Shown: one piece after another, positions 1 to 12,000 of the stretch
Layout of the letters: each line of letters starts with the position of its first letter
Position numbering within the stretch: the first letter of the stretch is position 1
Assembly (NCBI GenBank): GCA_003342895.1
Contig: PTFA01000092.1
Span: 2,042,560-2,106,559, forward strand
Direction of reading: 5' to 3'
Origin: Casuarius casuarius
Taxonomy: Eukaryota > Chordata > Aves > Casuariiformes > Casuariidae
Length of the DNA stretch: 64,000 bases
Translations under genes and position numbers: made by a program
Notes under the pieces: generated by a model
Databases searched by the model: none
What the model saw: the letters and a program-made list of their open reading frames with translations, nothing else
Told to the model about the DNA's origin: nothing

Positions 1-543
1 GTTAACCTCAGATTAGGCCTATCTGTATATTGCATAAATAAAAATAGTTACAAAATAGATACAAAATGAATTACTTTATTTACATTGCCATTGTTATCAA
101 AAATAAAGTGGTAAAGGTGAGAGAAGAACATTGCCTAGTTATTTAACATGTTACTTGCTAAAAGCAAGGTAGATTTTAGATCATAACAAAGTATTAGAAA
201 TTGATTAATGATGTAGTTTGGAGGCCTGGCTATGGGAAAATCTTCCTGCAAAACTCCTGTTTTAGAGTCTGTCCCTGTAACTGTATTAGTGTGCTGACAA
301 AACATTCTGCTGGAGTATAAAGCAGAAATGTTACTGCACAGAATACTTTTCCTCAGCTGATCTTATTTTGTCACCGAAGTAGTGCTAGCCGATAATAATG
401 ATTTGTATTTATAGTAAATGAAGGTTTTTTCTTGATGATAGTTACTAGATGTGTGTGTACCTTTATACTTTTCTGCCCTCCTCATTTTCAAGTAGTCAAT
501 CTTGTGTGTGTGTGTGTGTGTTTTGTTTTTTGTTTTTTTTAAG
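1..543. other. TCFL5: TCFL5 intron (partial) at window start
   Basis: AT-rich, non-coding. It ends in a TG microsatellite and T-rich tract that form the acceptor region of the first visible exon. Nothing else is supported. Confidence 0.6.
503..520. repeat. (TG)9 microsatellite
   Basis: Nine TG units directly before the T-rich acceptor tract of a TCFL5 exon. Confidence 0.9.
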
Positions 544-730
544 TTTAGTAACATTGATCCGGCAGCCATCGGAACTGATGGGTGTTCCTCTTCACCAGCA
601 CCAGAGTAAGTGTGCTACATTAGTGAAAAATAAGGCTGCAGCTGCAACTACTGCTTTACAGTTCACATATCCGTTATTTACTATGAACGCATGTTCTACT
701 ACTGGAGGTGCTAATCCTTCACAAATACAG
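544..730 (+). CDS. TCFL5: TCFL5 coding exon (first in window)
   Basis: The exon follows a T-rich tract ending in AAG and ends at CAG|gtaggt. It begins with the third base of a split codon and gives 62 full codons, including TLIRQPSELMGVPL and ALQFTYPLFTMNACSTTGG. The acceptor could instead be the TAG at 546-548. Its upstream partner is outside the window. Confidence 0.88.
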
Positions 731-3700
731 GTAGGTACTATTTCCTTTGCTAGTTATACCGTTGTAGTGGGTAAATGGTGGAAGATGGGTGAGGAGACAG
801 GAGCTATTCCAGCTGCAAAACACTTGGTGTGCAGAATCCATGAGGGAGAGCAGGTCACGACCCTTAGACTTGCACCACATAGGCATCAATCTGGACTCAC
901 ATACTNGTAAAGAATTGTCGCTCCCCTTGTTATCTGCAGTGCGTGCACAGTACCCCATATTGTAGGCTATTAGTTTACCTTAAGCCCTCGCCCCCCTGAA
1001 CCTTGCCATGGGCCGATGCACTGTGGTGCCCGGGATAGCCCAGTCGCTTTCCCGCAAGGTGCCTGGCGCATTCCCCTTGCGTTTTGGGGATTTCAAGGTA
1101 GTAAACATCTAATGATCTTGGTCCCGAGTGGTGACTTCTACCTCTGTGTATTCCAAGTGTCAGCGCCGTTAACAACCACGCTAATTTCAAATGCTGACAA
1201 TGTTAACTTACACCTTTTAGGTGTAATATAATTCTAGAGGTTTGTATTAAAATGTTCGAATGCTTTTTGGTTTTTGATTGGTTTGAATAGGCATGATAAG
1301 AATGATTTACAGTGATGTAATTTGTTTATTCTTACATTAATCTTTAAGACCATCAAAAGTACTTATTCTAACCAACTGCGTGGCAGTTATGTTATCTGTA
1401 ATAATGTGCATCCAGGTAACATGATCAGTAGTCCTTTAGATGTCTTACTAGGAAGATATCTTTTTTCTTGAGTCTGTGTATAACCTTCATCTGCACAAGA
1501 CAAGAAGGAAACGCTTAGCAAGGACAATTTTCTGGTTCCTTTTCTTCTAACTCATTTTGATGGAAAAAAAGGTTTTTTTCTTCTTCCCCACTCACAATAA
1601 CCTGTGCAGCAAGACTAATAGCATGGCACTCAGGAAATGCCAGAAAATGCTGTTAAAAATCCCAAGACTGTGATGCAGAAGTAATTGGCATTTGTTCTGT
1701 TCAGTATTCAATGTTCTGTTCAATGTTCAATACATTGAATCATGGACTTAAAACTTAAGCAGTTCACCTGAAGATATCAAAATAATCTCTTCTTTATGTG
1801 TGTATGTATATATAAAATCCTCTATTTTCTTTTTTGTTTTTCACAGACCTCTGGAACATCGTGCACTATTTTAGAAGCTGCCAAACATCAAGACCTTGGG
1901 TTACCAAGAACATTCTCTTTCTGTTATCATCAGGAAATCGAATCCACGAAACAGACAGTAGGTGCTAGGAGTAAAGCTTTGCCTGAGCAAGTTTGGATTA
2001 AAGTTGGAGGTAAACCATTTAGCTTCTTTTCACTTTGCTTTCTGTGCCCTTCATTTTCAAATCTGCATTTTTTTCTGAATAATTTATGTGTTTTCTATAA
2101 TGAATATGATTTTACTGACTCATATGAGATGTCACTGTGTCTGAGACATGCTATAGGTAATGTGGGACTACATTTCTCAAAAAAGTGTTCAACACAAAAT
2201 TTAGCTATACTTTCAAAATTGTTAAGCACTGCTCGCTTGAAATGAGAAAACCTGAGGCTGCAAAGTACCTTTGAAAATCTGGGCCTTGTCTAAGTAATTG
2301 AATTCTGTCCACACTTTTTGACCCAAAAGTTGGTATAGCAGATCCAGTTGATATCAAACTTGAGAACATTTTGAAAGACTTCCTCAAATGTTTATTACAG
2401 GAGGCATATCTCAATAAGTTCCCCAAGAAAATAGAAACAAGGTGAATTTTCAAGCAGAAAGCAGTGCATTAGGACTTCCTAATGATGTATGTTGCTATAA
2501 GAGTCAATCTAGGATGGAAATAAAGCTTCAAAGATTATTCCACATAAGTAAAATGACAAAAAATAAATTTTAAGTGATCAATATTTGATCAGAATTGCAA
2601 CAATAATAGAAGGGTTATAAAAAAGGTTCTTCTTTTCCTCTTTATTTTGCAAAGAAGACGCCTTATGCAAGCAAGCAATAAATAAGAGAAGTCGCAGCCG
2701 AGTAAGCCCACTGGATACAGATGTAGATCGAAAACCTCTTAGTGAAATTCAAAATATGCGTGATAGCCAAAGTACTGCATCTGCACAGGGTCCTTGGCAG
2801 TCAGCCCAGTCAAATTCGAGTATACAGGTACAAGGTGGGACCCAGGAAGGAATCTCTCAGCGAAGGGAAAGGCATAACCGCATGGAGAGAGACAGAAGGT
2901 AAATTTCTATGTGGAGCTGCAGGACAAAGTTTTTGAAGCCTAAAATACTGATACTGTAATACTGCCAGCATTGTCCAGAGTAAAAGGTAAATTTGACATA
3001 CTTTGTTTTACTTATAAGAAAAAGCAGTGCAGGGGATGAAGTGTTAGAGGAAAAAAAATGGATGGTGGGCTTTTTGTTATTGTTTACTCTGTGAGAAAAA
3101 GAGTAAATAATTCAAAACATTTAACAAATCTATAAAGATAACTTGCATATAGCATGGCTAATACACAAACATGAAGTTTGTAGCTAATAAAAGATAAAGA
3201 AAAGTCCCCCAAAGGCCATGACTGGTAGCACATGTGAGTAGTCTTTTTTTTTTCTTCTTTTTTCCTTTCTTCTCTCCCATCAGGGTGATAACCTTTGTAT
3301 TTTTTTTGTAGGCGCAGAATTCGGATTTGTTGTGATGAACTGAATCTTCTGGTTCCATTCTGTACTGCTGACACTGATAAGGCAACAACTTTACAATGGA
3401 CAACTGCATTTCTGAAGTATATTCATGAAAGGCATGGAGACTCTCTGAAAAAGGTTTTAAATCTAACTTCATTTTTGTTCTTGATAAAAATGTGAAATAT
3501 TTTAAATCCATCAGAACATAGCTAAAAGCACATGCAAGGCTTTTGCTGGATGCTATTTACTTTATAAAGGACCAACATAACATTGAACATTCCTTTTAAA
3601 AAAATTTTTTTTAATTCACACCTGCATTACCCTCACAATCTCAAAGCCTGTGAGAGTAGTAGAGGGCTACGTGCCCTATAAGCAGTTCCCATGCCACCAC

Positions 3701-4039
3701 ATCTGTAGTTGCAGCCCAAGAGTAATTCTGGCTCTGCTAACTATCTTAAGAGAGCAGATGGTGTGTGTATAGAAAACCTGCTTGCAGAGATGCTTGTATG
3801 GCCCCATCACTTCCTGTTAAAGGTGTAATGTATGTTTTCATTTCACTAGTGTCTTGAAAAACACTATCTTGCATAAATATCTACATTAAACATAATCATT
3901 TTTGTATTTTGATTTTTAGGAATTTGAGACTGTGTTCTGTGGTAAAACAGGCAGGAGACTAAAAATAACAAAATCAGACTCATTTGTAGCATGTCCAGCG
4001 CAGGAAAACACGCATGGCTATGGAGATCAAGTAGTCTGA
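544..4039 (+). CDS. TCFL5: TCFL5, transcription factor-like 5 (bHLH), 3' part of gene, five coding exons
   Basis: Joined exons 544-730, 1847-2009, 2655-2898, 3312-3453 and 3920-4039 encode the last 284 residues of a bHLH transcription factor; the N-terminal part lies left of the window. The peptide TLIRQPSELMGVPLHQHQSK, the block EQVWIKVGEDALCKQA and the bHLH region starting QRRERHNRMERDRRRRIRI match TCFL5 of other vertebrates. The basic region carries the His-Glu-Arg residues typical of E-box (CANNTG) binders; the second helix contains KATTLQWTTAFLKYI. In mammals TCFL5 is a nuclear DNA-binding protein expressed mainly in spermatocytes; that function is inferred here from homology. All junctions are GT-AG and phases agree (0, 1, 2, 0). 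The last residues differ from mammals because of a frame change (see findings). It is convergent with COL9A3. Confidence 0.95.
731..1846. other. TCFL5: TCFL5 intron with CpG-rich insert-like block
   Basis: Mostly AT-rich, but about 970-1190 is distinctly CpG-containing compared with its flanks and may be a relatively young insertion or an unrecognised repeat. A short TTCTGTTCA/TTCAATG-type repeat lies at 1691-1740. One N is at 906. Confidence 0.4.
1847..2009 (+). CDS. TCFL5: TCFL5 coding exon
   Basis: Acceptor tttttcacag, donor GGAG|gtaaac. It encodes TSGTSC, EAAKHQDLGLPRTFSF and ALPEQVWIKVG, a stretch strongly conserved in vertebrate TCFL5. It ends in phase 1 (one base of a Gly/Glu codon). 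Confidence 0.95.
2236..2310. repeat. possible old interspersed repeat fragment
   Basis: The phrase gtacctttgaaaatctgggcc resembles the same family as 18172-18240 in opposite orientation. Short and diverged. In TCFL5 intron. Confidence 0.25.
2655..2898 (+). CDS. TCFL5: TCFL5 coding exon with start of basic region
   Basis: Acceptor gcaaag, donor AGAAG|gtaaat. Joined to the previous exon it reads GEDALCKQA, fixing the acceptor at 2654 rather than the AAG three bases on. It contains the linker PLDTDVDRKPLSEIQNMRDS and the basic region RRERHNRMERDR. The central Ser/Gln-rich linker is the least conserved part. Confidence 0.94.
3312..3453 (+). CDS. TCFL5: TCFL5 coding exon, helix-loop-helix
   Basis: Acceptor tttttttgtag; encodes RRIRICCDELNLLVPFCTA and ATTLQWTTAFLKYIHERHGD, i.e. 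helix 1, loop and helix 2. The donor AAG|gtttta is weak but the phase (0) and homology leave no alternative. Confidence 0.95.
3920..4039 (+). CDS. TCFL5: TCFL5 last coding exon
   Basis: Acceptor gatttttag; encodes EFETVFCGKTGRRLKITKSD then a C-terminus ending GYGDQVV and TGA at 4037-4039. The first 28 or so residues match vertebrate TCFL5; the last eleven do not, because a length change before the end has shifted the frame. A mammal-like ending, Met-Glu-Ile-Lys-stop, is readable in another frame at 4020-4034. Confidence 0.93.
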   Translation, partial: EFETVFCGKTGRRLKITKSDSFVACPAQENTHGYGDQVV

Positions 4040-4384
4040 ACTGACCACCTTGAATTGCTTGAAAAGTATGGATAACTAACAGGGGTCTAGTCTACTTTCT
4101 TTTTTTCTGTGTTTATGTGCTGGGCTTCATCTCATGTGATTAATTTGATAGGCTCCAGGACTGTCTTGCAAAATACAGTGTGTAGAAATACATAAATAGA
4201 GCATTGATGAAAACATTCTTTATTCAAAATGGAAATGAAAATTAACTACCAACAGTACCAGTCAGTTCTCTGATAAAGGGGCTTAGGGACCAGAGGCAGT
4301 AAGAAAACGTCACAACACCTACTGAGTATTTTCCCCCTTTAGTTAAGCAAACATCTTCTCTTTTTCTGTTTACGGTTCTGCATT

Positions 4385-4423
4385 GTGTTTTTGTGTTTTG
4401 TTTTGTTTTGTTTTGTTTTTTTT
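4385..4423. repeat. TTTTG simple repeat
   Basis: Four to five TTTTG units followed by T8 in the TCFL5 3' untranslated region. Confidence 0.85.
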
Positions 4424-4931
4424 AATATGGCATGGTACAGTTACGGATTGTTGTAGAATATCAACCAGTCCTTTAATGACTAGATGCAAATACATTCTTT
4501 AAGTGTGAAAAGAAAGTAAAAGTACCATTATAATGTCCATTTTTTCCATTAAAAGTTATATTAGTTAATTGAATAAGTGCATAGTTTCTGAATTCTACTG
4601 ATATGCATATTTTAACACATTCCCCCCCAAGAGTAATACAATGCTGTTAGCATTGTTTGTAAGGTACAGTACTATTTTTAATGTTTATCACACAACTGTC
4701 CAACAGTTTCTTGTATTGTTACTTTAGTCCAAAAGTGGCATACTGTAAACAGTAGATTATTTAAATGCACAAACTATTTTCATGTTTAAAGATTAATATG
4801 GCTCAATTGTTCATAAACTTCAGCATTTAGGACAGAAATAGAATAGTTTGTGAACTGAAAGTGGCTTTATTAATTGTTTTTTTTTTAAATAGATGATGCT
4901 AACAGGTTTTAAAGTACAAAAATGTCTCCAA

Positions 4932-4937
4932 AATAAA
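4932..4937 (+). terminator. TCFL5: candidate TCFL5 polyadenylation signal AATAAA
   Basis: Canonical hexamer on the coding strand, about 0.9 kb past the stop codon, followed by T-rich sequence. Cleavage would fall near 4950-4965, directly facing the COL9A3 3' end. Confidence 0.5.
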
Positions 4938-4976
4938 TACTATTTTAAATCACGGATATTCACAATTTTGCAGCAA

Positions 4977-5920
4977 TTTATTTCCAAACAATCCTAGTAA
5001 AAACAGTTCAGGTAAATGGAGTTCATCAAAGCATTGATGTGTATAATGACACTTACAGCATCACAAAGAAAAGGTTAAAAAAATCTCCTTTTATTTTTAC
5101 AACAGTTCATACAGGTTTTTTTGGCTGGTCTTTAGAAGAGCATCCCTTCTTATTTGGGGTTTCATTCACAATTACTGTGCAAATAGCTTAAGTAGAGGTC
5201 ATGAGAATGCTGTTACTTAATTTCCTTTATTATTATATGGAACTATACAAAAATCCTCCCCTGCAACTTAAAATATATACATTACATCTTTTGCAGAATC
5301 TGATTGCAAGAGGTTTACTATTTACTGGTCTTCTCAAATATTTGAGGTGCAATCAGAAAATTGAGAGTAGACAGGAAATATACATGATCTTCACTTAGGC
5401 CACAGTCTTAAAAACACTGGATATTTAAATGCCTAATTTCCATTGATGTAAATAGCAGTTGGGAGCCCACATAATTTAACAATTTGGACTTTAGTGCATG
5501 AACCTGTGTAACTGAAGTCAGTGGGAACAGTACCAAGGAATTCAGTTGGCTCAAACGCTTGTACTGAATAGCCATGATGTTTAGCACAGTTAGGGAGATG
5601 ATGGTAAAAAGGAACAATGCTTCCTCTTGCAGGTCTCTTCAACAAAGGGAGAAAGGGAAGGTGAGACTGTTTAGCAGTAAAGATTCTGGAAAATAATTAG
5701 GGGGAGGAGAGAATACTCACAAAGCATCTTTTATTAAAAGTTTTTGTCTGATGCTTTTTTTTTCCTCACAGAACTGAATTACTATGTCAAAGTCTCCACT
5801 TAATTCATTTTAATAGAAGGAACATCTGTCCATTTATCACTAGGAGGATTCTCTCTGTTTTCTTACAATGCACTGTTTGCTTAAATATTCAGTCACTTCT
5901 CCACTTCTTGTAATGTTGTT
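4977..5920 (-). other. COL9A3: COL9A3 3' untranslated region (maximum extent)
   Basis: Non-coding sequence after the COL9A3 stop. Four minus-strand AATAAA hexamers (5730, 5226, 5090, 4977) define possible ends. The segment 5440-5540 resembles a decayed sauropsid interspersed repeat (words like aacctgtgtaactgaagtca), which would make the shortest form the ancestral one. Confidence 0.4.
5730..5735 (-). terminator. COL9A3: candidate COL9A3 polyadenylation signal (proximal)
   Basis: AATAAA on the minus strand (TTTATT on plus), about 190 bases past the COL9A3 stop codon. Further minus-strand hexamers at 5226-5231, 5090-5095 and 4977-4982 could give longer 3' ends. Confidence 0.45.
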
Positions 5921-6096
5921 TTATGATTTTTTGGAAGTTGATGCTCCAACAGCTCCCATGCAAGCTGATGTGTCACATATTCCTGGAGTTCCCTGAGCCC
6001 CAATAGTACCAGGAGTACCAGGATCCCCTGGAAGACCGGGTTCACCTTGAGCACCATCCCGACCATTTTTAGTTATTCCAGGTACACCAGGTGGTC
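5921..6096 (-). CDS. COL9A3: COL9A3 exon 32 coding part, COL1 end and NC1
   Basis: [15 protein letters not shown], then [27 protein letters not shown] and the NC1 tail [12 protein letters not shown], with TAA at 5923-5921. The two cysteines after the helix are the conserved COL1/NC1 disulfide positions. Confidence 0.97.
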
Positions 6097-9000
6097 CTAA
6101 ACAAGAAGGGGAAAAAGATTTCATGAAATATTATCTTCCTTCCTTCCTTTTTTATTTTAAAAAGAAAATAATTTATTATTTTCAAAGTTGTTAAAAATGC
6201 TTTGAGTGTCTATACATGAGACTTGTTATGGCCCACTGAGTACAAGGTGTTGAATAAATTTAGCATAAATTTGGAGTATGTGCATTGGATTTATTAGAGT
6301 ACCTTCGGATTCACTAGAATTACCTTGGTATAGTTGAAGGCAGATGTTTGGTGTTACATATTTGTTACTGCATATATCTGACTTCTGCTGACCATTCTAG
6401 AGGGGGGTTCTCCATCTTTGTGCTACCTCAGTTAGTATATCACTCCATGAATAACAGTAGTTAATTGTAACCAGAATTATTTTGCATGGTCCCTGAGTAG
6501 TGTGCTCAAGGGATGTATTAGATGTATGAGCTTACGGCTTGCTCAGAGTGCCTGTAAGAGTGCTCATGTCTGTCTCTCCTCCTGGGCCCCCAGCTTGCTC
6601 CTTAGTGGTCCAAGACTAAGGCAGAGGGGCTTAGCTCTTTCAATTCATTCTGCCTCCCAGAGTCTAGTAGTAATTAAGACTCTGAACAGGGGTAGAAGAG
6701 CAGAAAGAATGATGATACAGAACATCCCCTTGACATTACAAATACAGAGCTTCCTTTACACCTGTTTAATTTCAAAAATTTATTCATGTTGAAATGTACG
6801 TTTTGTTTATTAGCAAAAATAATTTCTGCTTAGGACAGACCCAAGTTACTATTTTTGAATTTCTTTTTTCCTTCACATGCCAAACATAATTCACAAAACT
6901 CTCAATTCTGTAACAAGAATATCTCTGGTGCAAGCTACTGAAACTTCCTTAAATCCTGTAAAATAAGATTCTGTCTGTCTGAGGGACAGGTGTATCAGGT
7001 AGTCTATAAACCTGCATTCCTATCTTAATTATGATAAAAAGAAGTGCCTGATCCTGTTTATTCATAAGTGAAGTATTGCAGCTGCTGTTGATCTGCTTAT
7101 ATTTCATGAGTAGGACAGATGCTTTCAATATCTTAATATGTGCAAAGTAGCATCTTTTTACAAGCTTTGGAAAAGAAAACATGTTTATGGATTAATGCGC
7201 TTATTTTATGGAGAAATATGGGACAACTAGGTATAAGTATTCTGTTTTTGTGAAATTATATGGATGGAGAACCTGCTCTTGGTGCCTGTAACATATTCAT
7301 TGTGCAGATGTAATCTCAATTAGAAAACTGTTTTAATGGGTAAACAAAATAAAGAATATTCTTTCAGAGTTTCTAATAGATATTCATTAATTTATATAAA
7401 TGGTATCCTCTGATAAAGGATTCATGACCTCAGGAACTGGGATTATAGCCAGATGCAGAGCAGTAACACTGCTGTACTCTCAAAATCATTACGAAAGTTA
7501 CTGTTAGTTTCTGACAAATGAGATCTGGTCCCTGATTCCTCTGCAGACCCTGTCTTGTTTGATCCAGAAATATTAAGTTAATTTTGAAGGAATATAGCTG
7601 TTAGTCTGTGTTGTTGCCAGCATCAAAAAGACAAGTGTCCATCAGGACACAGCATGCAGGAAATGCTCAGGGGCATCAGGGGCAACAGGCATGACTCCTT
7701 TGTCTTAATCTGGAGCCAGAGTTCCATATAGGTGTTACACACCTTTAAATGAACTAAAGTACTACTTGTTCATTATCTAGTTACTGTATATACAGTACCA
7801 CTGAAAACAATAACCTTCTGACACTGACAACTAATTGGGAGCAATTAAGAGGGGTTCTGACTTTCAGATCTAGAAGAGTTCCTGGTCTTTCACAGCCATT
7901 AGTTGGCAGGAGCCAAGACAAAGAGTCCTGCTGTCCCCAGCAGCCTTTTCTCTAAAACAATTAGGACGAAATGGGAGAGGTACGAAGAGGGGATGTGCTA
8001 ATGAAGTTGCACTGTTCAAGCTGTATGCACCTGCTGTCCCCCATGTGTTGGAACATGCCACCCAGAGGAAAAGAACCCCAGCATAATACTTGTAGGGAGA
8101 AATTAAATGCAATATACCGCCAACAATATGCAGAGCTGTCCCTCTATAGCCTTTAATTTAGTTGTGGATTATTAAGTGTTGCACAGCCTTACCTTGAAGT
8201 CCTTGATCTCCATCAGGCCCATCAATACCTTGACCAACTGGTCCTTTATCTCCCTTTTCACCAGCATCACCTTTAATGTAAATAGAGAATTTCAACAAGT
8301 TGCATACTGCAGCCAAATCAGAGCACAGGAAGGGAAAAGGTCAGAAGGAACTCAAAATGCTGAGGACATTGCTGGGAAACACTTGTTTAGTCTCACCTCT
8401 GGGACCCGGATCGCCAAGTTCTCCTGTTGGCCCCCGGTATCCAGGGGGACCACGAGCACCGGGATGCCCAACGCTTCCCATTGTTCCAGGAGGCCCCGGG
8501 GGACCAGCTGGGCCAGGGCGACCCGTCATTCCAGGAGACAACGGCTTTCTCAGATTAGCAGCTAACTGTGCAATTTGATCTGAAAAAAACATTAAATGTA
8601 AAACTGCACAGCCAGCATTTTCATCCTTTGCTTGGCTTTTTGTCATCTGCCACCAAGTGTGGTTAATTGAGGGAGCAGTTGAACAATACAGGCGAGCTGC
8701 ATGCTTAGGCAGAATTCTTGCTCTCTGCCACTCCTACACGCTTACCGCTCCTAGCAGAAGGAAACTAAACATCACAGAATCTGTCATGCCAGCTCATCCA
8801 TATTTTTTCTATTCTTTTTTAAATAATAAAATCTCTAGACACAGACGGAGATTTTGGTCAGCAATCTGTAGGTTTTTTAAGCCACTGATATTTCCTGCTT
8901 CCTAAACCAATTTAAAGATTTTAAATGTTCTGGAGAACGATACTTACATTATTGAAACAAGTTTTCTGAAACAAACTTTCAGAGTTTAACTTCATCCCAA

Positions 9001-12000
9001 ATGGTGAACATAACCTCTAAATGCACAACAGTAGCGTCAAAGAAATAGGAACGTTTCTTGGGAGCTTGGAGTCCTGCTCCAAGTGTGGCAGAGGGGAGAG
9101 AAGAGCTGGGAGGATGGGGGAGAAGATGGGGGCTGAAGCTCAGAATGACAAAGGTTAGGGGAGATGCTCCCACAATCCAGTGCTTGCCAGCACGCTCGTA
9201 TGACAGTTGTACCAAAGCTGCTCTTAGTATGTTTGGCATGTTACCATGACAAATGATTTTAAAATAATAAATTTAGAAAAATGAAGAATGTCCCAGACAA
9301 CAAGATGACCTGCTGAATAACTGCCTTACATTAAAGGTCAATGTATTTTTCCCTATTAAAATAGAGAAATAACAAATATCAGGGGCCATCTTATAGTCAG
9401 GATCTCCCTATCTTCAGCTAAATATGGTAATTAAATTTAGTCAGTTTTCTCCCAGTAATACTCACCATTTATCATTTCCCCACAGAGTTCTCTTATATGT
9501 TGTTCACTGGCCTCTTTGCCCTGCAATTAACAAAATAATCCTGCCTTGTACAAATCCACATTATTGATTTGTAGCTGATTTTGTACAAATCCACATATTG
9601 ATTTCCCTGACAGAAACTTCAGGGCTCAAAACTCATTTCCAGCAGCTCGGTTCTGAGAAGCATAGGGTCCCTCATGAGGATGAGTTGCTGCTGCCCCCCC
9701 TCCACGATAGCTTGACCTTAATAGCAGGGATTAATTTTAATGTTTGAGGCCAGATATTTAATCTTTAATTTTAAAGGTTATTTGGCCTTTCCTGAATGAT
9801 GAAACATTAGCTCTGGACAAAGATAGATACCTAACATTTGGAGTAGTGAATAGGAGTTTTATTTTTAAATGACCAACTTAGTCTAACTCACTTTTCTAAT
9901 GACAACAGTGACTTAACGCAGCCCGTTCTAATGAATGCAGAAAATCTATTAGTGTATCACTGTGTGAGAAGATTAATTCTCCACGGTATGAATTTGGAGG
10001 ATTTGCTTTTAACTCTGAAGCCTGCAAACTGCATTGATCTTGTTGCACTGGTAAACTACTGCTGAAGGACTGTTAGCTGCGTGTGCGTTTACCTTTTGGT
10101 CTGCTAAAATGCAGGACAAAACCTTATGCTTTTAATCTGCATCCAAAATCCACAATCTATCTATGCACTTTAGCAACTCCTTGACTGTGCCCCAAAAGCA
10201 GATAATACTTACAGGAGGGCCAGGTTTTCCTGTGATGCCGGGGACGCCTTGCTCGCCCTGGAAGCCCATGGGCCCTGGATGTCCAGGAATCCCTGGTACA
10301 CCAGTAGTCCCATTAGGTCCTTGGGCACCTTTAGGACCAAGCTCTCCTCTTTTTCCTGGCTGTAATGAAGAAAAAGAAAAGGAAAAAAAATTAAAAAGGA
10401 AGACATGGTCCATTATTTTCTTAAGGGGATTAGTTAAGCTTTTCTTCCTGTTTCCCTAATTGATCTGGCTGACCACATGTGTTTCTTACACTACATGGGT
10501 GGTTTGACATGGAGGTCAAGATAATCAGAGTCCACGTCTGTGCTGCAACAAAGTTATCAAAACTAGTTTGTACCATGTGAATGCCACAAAGAATCCTCAT
10601 TGTCATGGGTTTTATAGCATGGCTGTGAGGAAAACATGCTTCTAGGAAATGATGCCACAATGTAGTTTATGGAGATACCTCATAGAGAGATGCAGTAAGC
10701 ATGTTTACTCCCAAACCTTTCAGGGCATGAGCCTGCGGTGTCTGACACATACCTCTCCTTTTTGGCCAGGAGGACCAAAGGGACCCTATAGGAAATAAAA
10801 GGAAAATATGAAAAAATGAGCCATTAAAAAAAGTGTACACCTGAATCAAATCTTCTACTTGCTAAACTTTGGGAAGCAGGGAAGACACGTACATAGCACC
10901 TAATGTGCTATGTATGACCTAACACCCTCCCCCCAGGAACACAACAATGTTCCCTGTGCCCTGCTGCTCTGCGGAGCAAAATGACGGCTCCGTGGTGATA
11001 TGCTGCTGGCTATGCAGGGCTTCCTAAAGACAAGACGAGAGCTAATGGACACAGTGAACATGGTGGATGGAAGGCTTGGGCTGCCTCTTCACAACCAGCA
11101 GCGTAACGATGGCCCTTGGAGCTCTCGCATGGTTAATTCTGACTGGCCCCATTCGTTCTTGATTCTTGGTTCTCTAGGCCCATCTATGTGAGGAGTCAGT
11201 TCTACTGAATTTAAGGACACCTACCAGTTCTCCTTTGTCACCTGGGAGGCCATCTGCTCCAGCAATGCCCTGGAAGTGAGACACCACCGTTAACACCTCA
11301 TGTATTGAAGCTTCAGCTTCTAAGGGAGATGGGCACACCTAGCAGCTCATACAGCTCCTCCTGCAAAAGGAAGGTCTCTCTTCCCAAAGCCGAACTCCAC
11401 AGTAGCTGCTCCCCTGCTGACAGTGGTACCCACAGTGGAAGGCAGCTCGCACAAGGCCTAGGTGCCCGTTGCAACAGGCTGGTACTTAGATGCAGGATGA
11501 AAAGCCAAATTCATACAGACGAGAGTCAATCACCACAGACACCCGCAGGCAGGTCGTGGCTCCTTAACAAGCACTCCTCAGGGGGAGCAGTTTACCCAGC
11601 CCCACTCAGCTCTGACATGAAGTGTCTGGAATGGCACTTTTTACAAGTTTCTTCCAGAGAATCTAAATTTCAGGTTCCCCAGCTCTGGGACTCACAGAAA
11701 AGGTGGGTTTGCAATGGCTGCTAAATATTCAATGTCCAGTGCAGCTTTGTCCTCAGCAGAAAGAGTCCTCTCCAGAGCTGCTTCATCCCATCCTTAAACA
11801 GACGTGATCCATCACCTTCTGGTGAGGACCCTCTCTCTGCACTTGGTCTGGGGAGAGGCTTGGCAGCAGCTCAGTCTCAGCCCCTAACATGAGGGCGGCT
11901 AAAGCTCCGGTGACGTGACTTTTACTAGCGGCAACAAGGAGCATCAATTTGTCGATCGCCTTTCCTCACGCCAACACAGACACATGCAATTTGAGCATCA

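Larger units (their letters stand above)
4040..4960 (+). other. TCFL5: TCFL5 3' untranslated region (right end approximate)
   Basis: AT-rich non-coding sequence after the TCFL5 stop, with a TTTTG-repeat tract near 4385-4423 and no open frame of note. The best polyadenylation hexamer is AATAAA at 4932-4937. The end is inferred from that signal only. Confidence 0.5.

Noticed and set aside
449..543. Open frame running through the TG microsatellite into the TCFL5 exon
   Set aside because: The part before 544 is low-complexity intron leading to the acceptor tract; only 544-730 matches TCFL5.
906..906. N base, also one at 12453
   Set aside because: Single ambiguous assembly bases in introns with no effect on any exon.
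8300..8578. Gly/Pro-rich plus-strand frames opposite collagen exons (also 10163-10459)
   Set aside because: Gly-X-Y codons on one strand give Pro/Gly-rich antisense frames; the minus strand has the true splice sites and homology.
10942..10960. ACAATG followed by CCTGTG, a possible SOX pair
   Set aside because: The second half does not fit CWTTGT; only a lone half-site remains, expected often by chance.
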